Positions 1-7,326 of a stretch of 64,000 bases of DNA are shown piece by piece. Position 1 is the first letter of the stretch. Every line of letters begins with the position of its first letter. Location: the NCBI GenBank assembly GCA_017480345.1, contig JAFVAU010000016.1:84464-148463 (forward strand), read 5' to 3'. Both the position numbers and the translations under genes were made by a program. The notes beneath the pieces were generated by a model, which did no database searches, had not been told where the DNA came from, and saw nothing but the letters and a program-made list of their open reading frames with translations. This DNA is from Bacteroidales bacterium. GTDB lineage: Bacteria > Bacteroidota > Bacteroidia > Bacteroidales > UBA932.

Positions 1-688
1 GCACGCCCAGCAGCAGGGGCTCGCCCAGCACGCCGAATTTCTTCTTGAGGCCCTCCGCATCAATGTCCAGCTTGCTGAAGCCGGGGATGCGGTCGAAGCA
101 CCAGTTCAGGCCCTCGGCAAAGGGCACGAAACCCTGGCAGAAGGGCTGAGGGATGGAGATGCCGTCCAGGTCTTTGTAATAGCTCTGGAATTTCCGGGTG
201 GTAAGGTCTGCCATCACCAGGGTTATCACAAAGCAGATGATGGCGGCAAAGAAACCCCACCAGATATTCTCCGTGGCAAAATACACCACCGCGCCGATGA
301 AGGCGTAGTGCCAGTAGTTCCACAGGTCTATGTTGATGGTGTTGGTGGCTTTCACCAGCAGGAGCACCACGTTGATGGCCAGGCACACGGGGATGATGAA
401 AGCACCCACCGTGGTGTTGTAGGCCACCGAGGCGGCGGCGGGCCAGCCCATGTCGAAGATGCTCAGCTGCAGGCCGTAAATCTCCGTCACTTCCTTGAGC
501 GGGCCGCCCAGGGACGAGGTGAGGAGGGCCGTCACCACGCTCAGGCCCACGAAGCCCACGCCCACCAGCAGGCCGCTCTTGAGCGCCTTTCCGGGCTTGA
601 TGCCGATGCACACCCCCAGGATGAAAAAGAGGATGGGCATCATCACGGCAGCCCCCAGGCCGATGATATAACTGAATACTTGTTCCAT
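1..688 (-). CDS. gatC: GatC-like PTS permease (EIIC-GAT family), 3' end outside window
   Basis: This is a membrane permease resembling the IIC subunit of the galactitol phosphotransferase system. About 229 residues are visible from an ATG at 688; the rest lies beyond base 1. Recognisable family blocks are GVGFVGLSVV near residue 45, the segment DLWNYWHYAFIGA near 125 and the KKFGVLGEPLLLG block at the visible end, all close to E. coli GatC from memory. It lies 106 bp downstream of a KduD-type dehydrogenase on the same strand, so it is probably the last gene of the hexuronate operon. No EI, HPr, IIA or IIB gene is in the window, so I infer it may work as a non-phosphorylating sugar or uronate carrier. 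The substrate is unknown; a UlaA-like ascorbate role is less likely. Confidence 0.75.
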   Translation of the reverse strand, partial: MEQVFSYIIGLGAAVMMPILFFILGVCIGIKPGKALKSGLLVGVGFVGLSVVTALLTSSLGGPLKEVTEIYGLQLSIFDMGWPAAASVAYNTTVGAFIIPVCLAINVVLLLVKATNTINIDLWNYWHYAFIGAVVYFATENIWWGFFAAIICFVITLVMADLTTRKFQSYYKDLDGISIPQPFCQGFVPFAEGLNWCFDRIPGFSKLDIDAEGLKKKFGVLGEPLLLGV

Positions 689-730
689 ACGTTGAATCGA
701 AGGACTATGGAGCGAAGCGACTCAGGGGGT

Positions 731-807
731 TTGGGGGATTAGTCCCCCAATCTCTTGAAAAGAGATGACAACCCAAATGCGCTCCGCAGGAGGGCTATTT
801 GGGTTGT
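731..807. repeat. Three adjacent perfect hairpins at the kduD 3' end
   Basis: Three perfect inverted repeats stand side by side: TTGGGGGA/TCCCCCAA (731-738 with 743-750), ATCTCTT/AAGAGAT (750-756 with 760-766) and ACAACCCAAAT/ATTTGGGTTGT (768-778 with 797-807). The last covers the stop codon and final codons of the dehydrogenase gene. The sequence gagcgaagcgac lies just left of the array (711-722), similar to the core of the repeats inside exuT and the 62.8 kb glycosyltransferase. It may be a REP-like element or an mRNA processing or attenuation structure between kduD and the permease gene. Confidence 0.55.
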
Positions 808-1595
808 TTGCCGATATAGGCCAGGATACCGCCGTCCACGTAGAGGATGTGGCCGTTCACGGCATCGGAGGCCTTGGAGGCCAGGAAAACGGCGGGGCCG
901 GCCAGTTCGTCCGGTTCCAGCCAGCGGCCGGCGGGCGTCTTGGCGCAGATGAAACTGTCAAAGGGATGACGGCTTCCGTCGGCCTGCCTTTCACGCAGCG
1001 GGGCGGTCTGGGGCGTGGCGATGTAGCCGGGGCCGATGGCGTTGCACTGGATGTTGTACTCTCCGTACTCGGAGCAGATGTTGCGCGTGAGCATCTTGAG
1101 ACCACCCTTGGCGGCGGCATAGGCGCTCACCGTCTCGCGGCCCAGTTCGCTCATCATGGAGCAGATGTTGATGATCTTGCCTTCGCGGCGCTCCATCATC
1201 TCCGGCACCACGGCGGCGGAGCAGATGTACGGGCCCACCAAGTCCACGTCTATCACGCGCTGGAAGTCGGCCCGGGACATCTCGTGCATGGGGATGCGCT
1301 TGATGATGCCGGCGTTGTTCACCAGAATGTCAATCTGGCCCACTTCCTTGTGGATGCGCTCCACAAGGGCCTTCACGGCATTCTCGTCCGTCACGTCGCA
1401 TACATAGCCGTGCACGTTGGTGATTCCGGCTTCCTTGTAGGCCTGGAGGCCTTTTTCCATGGAAGCCTGATTGGATGTATTGAAAATGATATTCTTGACG
1501 CCGGCGTCCACGAATGCCTTGGCAATGGCAAAGCCAATTCCGTATGCGGCACCCGTCACCCAGGCGTTCTTTCCTTCAAGGGAGAAGATGTTCAT
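795..1595 (-). CDS. kduD: Short-chain dehydrogenase, KduD / gluconate 5-dehydrogenase type
   Basis: A 266-residue classical SDR. It has the dinucleotide-binding TGAAYGIG motif (residues 14-21), NNAG (93-96), a catalytic serine in ICSMMS (146-149) and the YAAAK active-site pair (Tyr159, Lys163). Family members reduce 5-keto-gluconate or interconvert 2-keto-3-deoxygluconate (KDG) and 2,5-diketo-3-deoxygluconate. Sitting 3 bp after a hexuronate transporter gene and behind uxaA, uxaB and uxaC in a pectin locus, the KduD role is more likely: it would bring unsaturated uronates, released by the pectate lyase and GH105 enzyme, into the KDG pool. The usual partner isomerase KduI is not in the window. 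The assignment between KduD and IdnO cannot be settled from sequence alone. Confidence 0.8.
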   Translation of the reverse strand: MNIFSLEGKNAWVTGAAYGIGFAIAKAFVDAGVKNIIFNTSNQASMEKGLQAYKEAGITNVHGYVCDVTDENAVKALVERIHKEVGQIDILVNNAGIIKRIPMHEMSRADFQRVIDVDLVGPYICSAAVVPEMMERREGKIINICSMMSELGRETVSAYAAAKGGLKMLTRNICSEYGEYNIQCNAIGPGYIATPQTAPLRERQADGSRHPFDSFICAKTPAGRWLEPDELAGPAVFLASKASDAVNGHILYVDGGILAYIGKQPK

Positions 1596-1598
1596 AGC

Positions 1599-3098
1599 TT
1601 ATGCTTCAACAGGTTTATACTTGGGAACCAGGGCTTTCATGATAATCCATCCCACCAGGTAGGCCAGTCCGCAGAAGCAGAACATGATAAAGTAACCGGC
1701 GGGCTTGCCCTCGAAGCCCATGAAATGGAAGGCTGCGCCCTGCCCTTCGGCATAAGTGAAGAGGTTACCGGCCACCTTCTGGATAATCATGGAGCCGATA
1801 CCGCCCGCCATGGCACCGATACCGGTGATGGAGGCGATGGTGCTCTTGGGGAACATGTCACCTACGGTAGAGAAGATGTTGGCGCTCCAGGCCTGGTGTC
1901 CCGCACCGGCGATACCAATCAGGATGGCCGGCCACCAGGGGCTGTAGGCTCCCAGCGGCTGGGCGGCCAGGGCCACCAGCGGGAAGAAGGCGAAAATGAG
2001 CATGGCCAGCATGCGGCCGTTGTACGGATGCATTCCCTTCTTTTCCACAAAGAGTTTGGGAAGGTAACCGCCGAAGAGGGAAATCACCGTCACGATGGCG
2101 TACAGCGTGAAGATGAGGCCCTGCCCCAGCGGAGAGCTGGCCGGAGCGTTGAACTGGTCCTGGAAGTAGGCCGGAGCCCAGAAGAGGAAGAACCACCACA
2201 CGCCGTCGGTGAGGAACTTGCCTACGATGAAGCTCCAGGTCTGCTTGTAGCGGAAGCACTGGATGAAGGGGATGGACTTCTCATCAGAGGAAGGCGCCCC
2301 TTCCGGAGCATTTGCCCGTACAGGGTCGCGAAGCGACGCGGAGGAAGGGGCGTCTTCCTCTGAAGCGACATCGTCCTGATGGATGTACATCAGTTCGGCC
2401 TCATTCACGTGCTTGCTCTTTTCCGGCTTGTCATACATGAACTGCCAGAAGAACATCCACAGGAAGCCCAGGGCGCCGATGATGATGAAAGCCATTTCCC
2501 AGCCGAAGTTCTTGGCCAGCGGCGGAATCAGGAGCGGAGCGGCCAGGGCACCCACGGAGGCACCGGCATTGAAGATGGAAGTGGCGAAGGCACGGTCCTT
2601 CTTGGGGAAGTACTCGGCCGTGGTCTTGATGGCGGCCGGGAAGTTGCCGCTCTCACCCAGTGCCAGGATGCCCCGGCACAGCAGGAAGAGATAGACACTC
2701 ACCGTAGAGATGGTAAGGGCCACGTTGGATCCGGCTTCGACCGCCCGCAGGGCGGCCACGGAATCCACTTCGGGGACAAACCAGGTGGTGGCAATGCCGC
2801 AGCCGGCATGCATCACGGCACCCAGGGACCAGACGCCAATAGCAATCAGGTATCCCTTCTTGGTACCCATCCAGTCCACGAACTTGCCGGCAAAGAGGCA
2901 GGCGATGGCGTAGAAGATGGAGAAAAGGGAGGTGATGGTACCGTAGTCCGCATCCGTCCAGTGGAATTCGGGAGCGATAAACTCCTTATAGGTAAGGGAC
3001 AGGACCTGACGGTCCAGGTAGTTCACGGTAGTGGCCACAAACAGAAGGCTGCAGATCCACCACCGCCAATTGGTCATTAATTTCTTCTGTGTAGACAT
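1599..3098 (-). CDS. exuT: Hexuronate MFS transporter (ExuT-like)
   Basis: A 499-residue major facilitator of the anion:cation symporter branch, with the opening RWWICSLLFVATTVNYLDR typical of hexuronate and glucarate carriers and about 12 membrane segments. It should move galacturonate or glucuronate across the inner membrane by proton symport. The central cytoplasmic loop (about residues 246-275) is unusually long because a 78 bp near-palindromic element is embedded there in frame, giving a low-complexity Ser/Ala/Pro/Glu stretch. It lies 6 bp after uxaB and 3 bp before the dehydrogenase gene, in the same hexuronate operon. The preferred uronate is not determined by the sequence. Confidence 0.88.
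   Translation of the reverse strand: MSTQKKLMTNWRWWICSLLFVATTVNYLDRQVLSLTYKEFIAPEFHWTDADYGTITSLFSIFYAIACLFAGKFVDWMGTKKGYLIAIGVWSLGAVMHAGCGIATTWFVPEVDSVAALRAVEAGSNVALTISTVSVYLFLLCRGILALGESGNFPAAIKTTAEYFPKKDRAFATSIFNAGASVGALAAPLLIPPLAKNFGWEMAFIIIGALGFLWMFFWQFMYDKPEKSKHVNEAELMYIHQDDVASEEDAPSSASLRDPVRANAPEGAPSSDEKSIPFIQCFRYKQTWSFIVGKFLTDGVWWFFLFWAPAYFQDQFNAPASSPLGQGLIFTLYAIVTVISLFGGYLPKLFVEKKGMHPYNGRMLAMLIFAFFPLVALAAQPLGAYSPWWPAILIGIAGAGHQAWSANIFSTVGDMFPKSTIASITGIGAMAGGIGSMIIQKVAGNLFTYAEGQGAAFHFMGFEGKPAGYFIMFCFCGLAYLVGWIIMKALVPKYKPVEA
2285..2362. repeat. 78 bp in-frame palindromic element inside exuT
   Basis: Terminal inverted repeats of 20 bp (2285-2304 and 2343-2362) match at 19 of 20 positions. 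Between them lies gtcgcgaagcgacgcgg. The unit is exactly 26 codons long, so the reading frame is kept, and it falls in the transporter's central cytoplasmic loop, where an insertion is tolerated. The GCGAAGCG core and adjoining CGGAGG recur in the element at 62793-62917. This looks like a small non-autonomous palindromic repeat (REP or MITE-like) that has become coding sequence. Confidence 0.65.
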
Positions 3099-3104
3099 AA
3101 GCTT

Positions 3105-4544
3105 TTAGATGATGGATTTGACGGCCTCCCGCATGCCCTTGGCCTGGATGAGGGCCAGGTCGGCGGACAGGAGTTCGGTGAGGCCGGGGATGGCATTGAG
3201 GTCTTCGCCCCAGATGAATTCATCGGCCAACACGCCCTTGGCAACCTTGCGCACGTCTCCGGTGGCCCAGAGATCCTTCAGGAGTTCCATGATCTTGGGA
3301 TCGTCGTTGGGGACAATCTCGTCGTCTCCCCGCTTGCCGCCCTTGTAGTAGGTGCAGATGCCGGCCAGGCCCAGTACCAGGCCTTTGGGCAGCTCACCCT
3401 TGCGCTCCAGATAGGTCTTGAGACCGGGAAGGTCGCGGGTCTTGAACTTGGGGAAGGAATTGAGCATGATGGACGTCACGAAGTGCTTCACGAACGGGTT
3501 GCGGAAGCGCTCCATCACATCGTTGGCGAATTTCTCCAGCTCTTCCTTGGGCAGGTTCAAGGTGGGAAGAAGTTCGTCGTACATCACCTTCTTCACGAAT
3601 TTGCCCACCTCGGGATCCTCGCAGCACTCCTTCACGGTATTGAGGCCGCTCAGGTAGCCAACGGGGCTCAGGACGGTGTGAGGACCGTTCAGAAGGGTAA
3701 CCTTACGCTCGTGGTAAGGGGCCTCGGAAGGAACGAAGAGAACGTTCAGGCCCGCCTTGTCGGCCGGGAATTCCTTCGCCACTTCCTTGGGGGCTTCAAT
3801 CACCCACAGGTGGAAGATTTCGGCCTTGTCCAGCAGGTGGTCGTCGTAACCGGCACGCTCGCACAGCTGGGCGGCGGTGTCACGGGGATAACCGGGCACA
3901 ATGCGGTCTACGAGGGTGCTGTATACACCGCAGGCTTCCTCGAACCAGGCGCTGAATTCCGCACCCAGGTTCCACAGCTGGATATACTGACGGATGCATT
4001 CCTTCAGGTGCTTGCCGTTTTCGAAGATGAGTTCGCAGGGGAAGATGATGAGGCCCTTGTCCTTAGCGCCCTTGAAGGTTTCGAAGCGGTGGTACAGGAG
4101 CTGGGTGAGCTTGCCGGGATAGCTGCTGGCAGGCTTGTCCGTGAACTTGCAGGCGGGATCGAAGGCGATACCGGCCTCGGTGGTGTTGGAAATCACGAAA
4201 CGGATTTCCGGCTGCTCGGCCAGTTTCAGATAGTCTTCAAACTGGGTATAAGGGTTCAGGCCGCGGGAAATCACGTCAATGAGGTCTACGCTGTCCACGG
4301 GCTGGCCGTTCTGGAGGCCCTGAAGATTCAGGTGATAGAGGCCGTCCTGCTCGTTCAGCCATTCCACCATACCCTTTTCGATGGGCTGGACCACCACCAC
4401 GGAGCCGTTGAAATCCGTCTTCTGGTTGGTCTTCCAGATAATCCATTCGATGAATGCGCGGAGGAAATTGCCTTCGCCGAACTGAATCACCTTCTCGGTG
4501 TACTGCTTAGCCTGCGGAGCAGACTTTCTGTTTAGTCTTTCCAT
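3105..4544 (-). CDS. uxaB: Tagaturonate reductase (altronate oxidoreductase)
   Basis: A 479-residue member of the mannitol dehydrogenase family. The N-terminal block QFGEGNFLRAFIEW (about residues 21-34) is the Rossmann start seen in UxaB, and the C-terminal half is the all-helical substrate domain. It reduces D-tagaturonate to D-altronate with NADH, the second intracellular step of galacturonate use. It sits between uxaA (26 bp upstream) and exuT (6 bp downstream), on the same strand, which supports UxaB over the fructuronate reductase UxuB or plain mannitol dehydrogenases. Confidence 0.9.
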   Translation of the reverse strand: MERLNRKSAPQAKQYTEKVIQFGEGNFLRAFIEWIIWKTNQKTDFNGSVVVVQPIEKGMVEWLNEQDGLYHLNLQGLQNGQPVDSVDLIDVISRGLNPYTQFEDYLKLAEQPEIRFVISNTTEAGIAFDPACKFTDKPASSYPGKLTQLLYHRFETFKGAKDKGLIIFPCELIFENGKHLKECIRQYIQLWNLGAEFSAWFEEACGVYSTLVDRIVPGYPRDTAAQLCERAGYDDHLLDKAEIFHLWVIEAPKEVAKEFPADKAGLNVLFVPSEAPYHERKVTLLNGPHTVLSPVGYLSGLNTVKECCEDPEVGKFVKKVMYDELLPTLNLPKEELEKFANDVMERFRNPFVKHFVTSIMLNSFPKFKTRDLPGLKTYLERKGELPKGLVLGLAGICTYYKGGKRGDDEIVPNDDPKIMELLKDLWATGDVRKVAKGVLADEFIWGEDLNAIPGLTELLSADLALIQAKGMREAVKSII

Positions 4545-4570
4545 AATGTATGTGATTAATTATTAGATTC

Positions 4571-6103
4571 TTATAAAGTTACTCCAGATTTGAAGATGGC
4601 TATCTCCCGGATGCCGTGTTTCTCGTTGTTGACGGGCTCGCCGGAGGCGGCGGCCAGCACAAACTCCGTAAAGCGCGCGGCCACCTCTTCCATGGGCTCT
4701 CCCTGTGCCAGCACACCGGCATTGAAGTCTATCCAGCCCGGTTTGGCCTCATAGAGCGGCGTATTGGTGGAGATTTTGGCGGTGGGCACAAAACTGCCGA
4801 AGGGTGTGCCACGTCCGGTGGTGAACAGCACAATCTGGCAGCCGCTGGCCGCCAAGGCGGTGGATGCCACCAGGTCGTTGCCGGGGGCCGATAGCAGGTT
4901 GAGTCCCTTCACGTTCAGGCGCTCGCCGTACTTGAGAACGCCCCGCACGATGCTCTTGCCGCATTTCTGCGTGCAGCCCAGGGACTTCTCTTCCAGGGTG
5001 GAGATGCCGCCGGCCTTGTTGCCCGGAGAAGGGTTCTCGTACACGGGCTGGCCCTGCTTCATGAAATATTCCTTGAAATCGTTGATCAGATGCACCGTCT
5101 TCTCAAAGGTAGCCTCGTCCTGGCAGCGGTTCATCAGGATGGTCTCCGCACCGAACATCTCGGGCACCTCGGTGAGCACGGTTGTGCCGCCCTGGGCCAC
5201 AATCCAGTCGGAGAAGACGCCCAGCAGCGGGTTGGCCGTTATGCCGGACAGGCCGTCGGAGCCGCCGCACTTGAGGCCGACGCGAAGCTCGCTCACAGGC
5301 ACATCTTCGCGCACGTCCTTGGAAGCTACGGCATAGATTTCCCTAAGGCGTTCCACGCCATACTGCACCTCGTCCTCCACTTTCTGGCAAACAAAGCTCT
5401 TGACGCGGCTTTCATCCACCGGGCCCACCAGCTTCATGAACGCGTCCAGCTGGTTGTTCTCGCAGCCCAGGCTCACCACCAGCACGCCGCCGGCGTTGGG
5501 ATGGTGAATCATGTCGGCAAGGACCTTGCGCGTATTCTCATGGTCATCGCCCAGCTGGGAGCAGCCGTAGTTGTGCGGGAAATGGACAACGGCGTCCACA
5601 CTTCCCTCTTTGCCCTTGATTTCTTCCTTGAATTTATTGACGATTTGCTCGCAGATGCCGTTCACGCAGCCCACGGTGGGAATCACCCAAATCTGGTTGC
5701 GGATGCCCACCTGGCCGTCGGCACGGCGAAAGCCCTTGAAGGTGCGGGGAGAAGGAGCGGACAAAACTTTTTCGCTCCCCTTGTGGGTAGAAAAAGTTTT
5801 CGTCTGCGACTGGTCTTCTTTCACATAGTCCAGGGGCTCGTATTTGTAGTCCAGCAGGCCTTCCAGGTTGGTTTTGATGCAGGAATGGTCCACCAGGGTG
5901 CCGGCTTCGGCGTCACGGGTTACGTGGCCGATGGGGAAACCGTACTTAATCACGTTCTCCCCTGCCTTGAGGCTGTGGAGCACAATCTTGTGGCCGCGAG
6001 GAATGTCCATCGTGAGCGTCACGCCTTCCACCACCTCGCCCTTGGCAAGGTCCTGGAGCGCCACCGCCACGTTGTCGGCCGGGTTTATCTTAATGTACTT
6101 CAT
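4571..6103 (-). CDS. uxaA: Altronate dehydratase
   Basis: A 510-residue UxaA-family dehydratase. An N-terminal SAF-type domain (about residues 1-95, with IPRGHKI) is followed by the long catalytic domain containing GYxNxxG-like and Cys-rich segments such as SLGCTQKCGKS. It removes water from D-altronate to give 2-keto-3-deoxygluconate, using a metal centre. Full length for the family. The start lies only 3 bp after the stop of the AAA ATPase gene, so it depends on transcription through or from that gene. Confidence 0.92.
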   Translation of the reverse strand: MKYIKINPADNVAVALQDLAKGEVVEGVTLTMDIPRGHKIVLHSLKAGENVIKYGFPIGHVTRDAEAGTLVDHSCIKTNLEGLLDYKYEPLDYVKEDQSQTKTFSTHKGSEKVLSAPSPRTFKGFRRADGQVGIRNQIWVIPTVGCVNGICEQIVNKFKEEIKGKEGSVDAVVHFPHNYGCSQLGDDHENTRKVLADMIHHPNAGGVLVVSLGCENNQLDAFMKLVGPVDESRVKSFVCQKVEDEVQYGVERLREIYAVASKDVREDVPVSELRVGLKCGGSDGLSGITANPLLGVFSDWIVAQGGTTVLTEVPEMFGAETILMNRCQDEATFEKTVHLINDFKEYFMKQGQPVYENPSPGNKAGGISTLEEKSLGCTQKCGKSIVRGVLKYGERLNVKGLNLLSAPGNDLVASTALAASGCQIVLFTTGRGTPFGSFVPTAKISTNTPLYEAKPGWIDFNAGVLAQGEPMEEVAARFTEFVLAAASGEPVNNEKHGIREIAIFKSGVTL

Positions 6104-6106
6104 ATC

Positions 6107-7234
6107 TTACTTACAATATTCTCTTTTAAACCATACGGGGAAAACGGGATCGGCGAATTCTACCTGGCCGTTGTCCTTAACTATCAGTTCTTTTTCCTGT
6201 AAAATCTTTTCAATTTTTGCAATATTGGACTTGGTCCCCATCCGGTAACGCGTCATAACCTCCATGGTGGTAAAACCCGTATGAATACCGGCCGCCAATG
6301 CCCTAATATAGTTCATCTGATACGCCGTAAGTCCGGCAATCTGTTGCCTGAAATAGGAAGCATTCTGGCGTATCAACATCTCATAACCGTTTTCTACATC
6401 CTCTTTTCTCACCTCGCCTTCCGCTTCTATCATTACATTCCAGGCAAACTGCTGAACATATGACGAATAAAGCGCCACACGGTTGCAGACTTCGGCTGCC
6501 AAATCAGGGGAAATGCGCATGAACCTGGTCTCAAAACGAGAAATAATGAATGGGACCCATTCTTCGGCCGGAATCGGGTCAAGTTCCAGCATATCTCCAA
6601 ATTGATAGAATGGCATGGACCTTTTTTTGAATATGGTTTCCATCATGTGTTTCTTGCTACCGAACAAGCAGTAAGAAACATTCTTTTGCAACTGCCATAT
6701 CCCACGTGCTTTTTTCTGTACTTCTATCGAATTATCAAATTCTCCTACCTGCTGAAACTCGTCAATGCACACCACAATCCGAATCCCACGTTTTTGCGCA
6801 ATTACCTCCGGTAAGTTTAAAACTTGTTCAGGATTAGGCGTAGACGGTCCAATACCAAGTGACAAAGATATCTCCGAGGTTGGATCAGGAGAGATGGATA
6901 TTTTGGGAATCACCCTGGAAAGAAAGTTCTTTGCCAAATCCACAACCTGATCTACTTTAGTAGCAAGTGCAAGAAGAACAGAAGATGCAAACTTCTCATA
7001 GAATTCATACTCGTCACGGCAATCGTAGATATCCATGCTCACAAATTTCACCTCAGGGTCAGAAACCTGTTCCTTCGCCTTATAAACAAGGGAAGTTTTT
7101 CCGGTACGCCTCGGAGAAATGAGGACCGTATTGACACCGGCCTCAAAATTCATCTTGAGACGCTTGGTTTCGTTAACCCTATCAGTGAAATTTTCACCAA
7201 AAACAGCTGTACCGTAAACAAAAGGCTTTTCCAT
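6107..7234 (-). CDS. AAA ATPase of the archaeal ATPase_2 type, inserted in the uronate operon
   Basis: A 375-residue cytoplasmic ATPase with a Walker A motif SPRRTGKTS (residues 40-48), Walker B VVCIDEF (154-160) and a C-terminal winged-helix-like region ending in a motif similar to FADPVFPVWF. Such standalone proteins are common in Bacteroidales and their function is not established. The gene is visibly more AT-rich than its neighbours and lies between uxaC and uxaA, which otherwise form a continuous pathway operon, so I infer acquisition by transfer. It has its own perfect promoter overlapped by a triple palindrome, suggesting autoregulation. It is not an obvious sugar-metabolism gene; a toxin-antitoxin or defence role is possible but not shown. 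Confidence 0.75.
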   Translation of the reverse strand: MEKPFVYGTAVFGENFTDRVNETKRLKMNFEAGVNTVLISPRRTGKTSLVYKAKEQVSDPEVKFVSMDIYDCRDEYEFYEKFASSVLLALATKVDQVVDLAKNFLSRVIPKISISPDPTSEISLSLGIGPSTPNPEQVLNLPEVIAQKRGIRIVVCIDEFQQVGEFDNSIEVQKKARGIWQLQKNVSYCLFGSKKHMMETIFKKRSMPFYQFGDMLELDPIPAEEWVPFIISRFETRFMRISPDLAAEVCNRVALYSSYVQQFAWNVMIEAEGEVRKEDVENGYEMLIRQNASYFRQQIAGLTAYQMNYIRALAAGIHTGFTTMEVMTRYRMGTKSNIAKIEKILQEKELIVKDNGQVEFADPVFPVWFKREYCK

Positions 7235-7253
7235 GATAATTTTGCTTTTTGTG

Positions 7254-7285
7254 CAAATATATCAAAGTTTTACGAGTTCACCAAA
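7254..7285 (-). promoter_or_regulatory. Bacteroides-type promoter of the ATPase gene
   Basis: On the minus strand TTTG (7285-7282) is followed after 20 bp by TATATTTG (7261-7254), an exact match to the Bacteroides consensus TTTG-N19-21-TAnnTTTG. Transcription would start about 10-15 bp before the ATPase ATG and could also feed uxaA, uxaB, exuT and the genes behind them. The -33 box lies in the first unit of the adjacent palindrome array. Confidence 0.7.
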
Positions 7286-7323
7286 CGGTGGACCACCTTT
7301 TGGTGGACCACCGAAAGGTGAAC
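7276..7323. promoter_or_regulatory. Triple palindrome array, candidate operator of the ATPase gene
   Basis: Three units of the form CACCNNNNGGTG occur at 7279-7290, 7294-7305 and 7309-7320, each separated by GAC, giving a strict 15 bp period; flanking GTT and AAC extend the whole 48 bp into one large near-palindrome. It lies between the uxaC stop codon (7327) and the ATPase promoter, covering the -33 box. The regular spacing suggests cooperative binding of a dimeric regulator, perhaps the winged-helix ATPase itself. A folded RNA terminator is the alternative. Confidence 0.6.
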
Positions 7324-7326
7324 CAT

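Noticed and set aside
60..611. Minus-strand frame of 183 codons rich in His, Arg and Gly
   Set aside because: It is an off-frame shadow of the GatC-like permease, whose frame continues past the window edge and matches the family.
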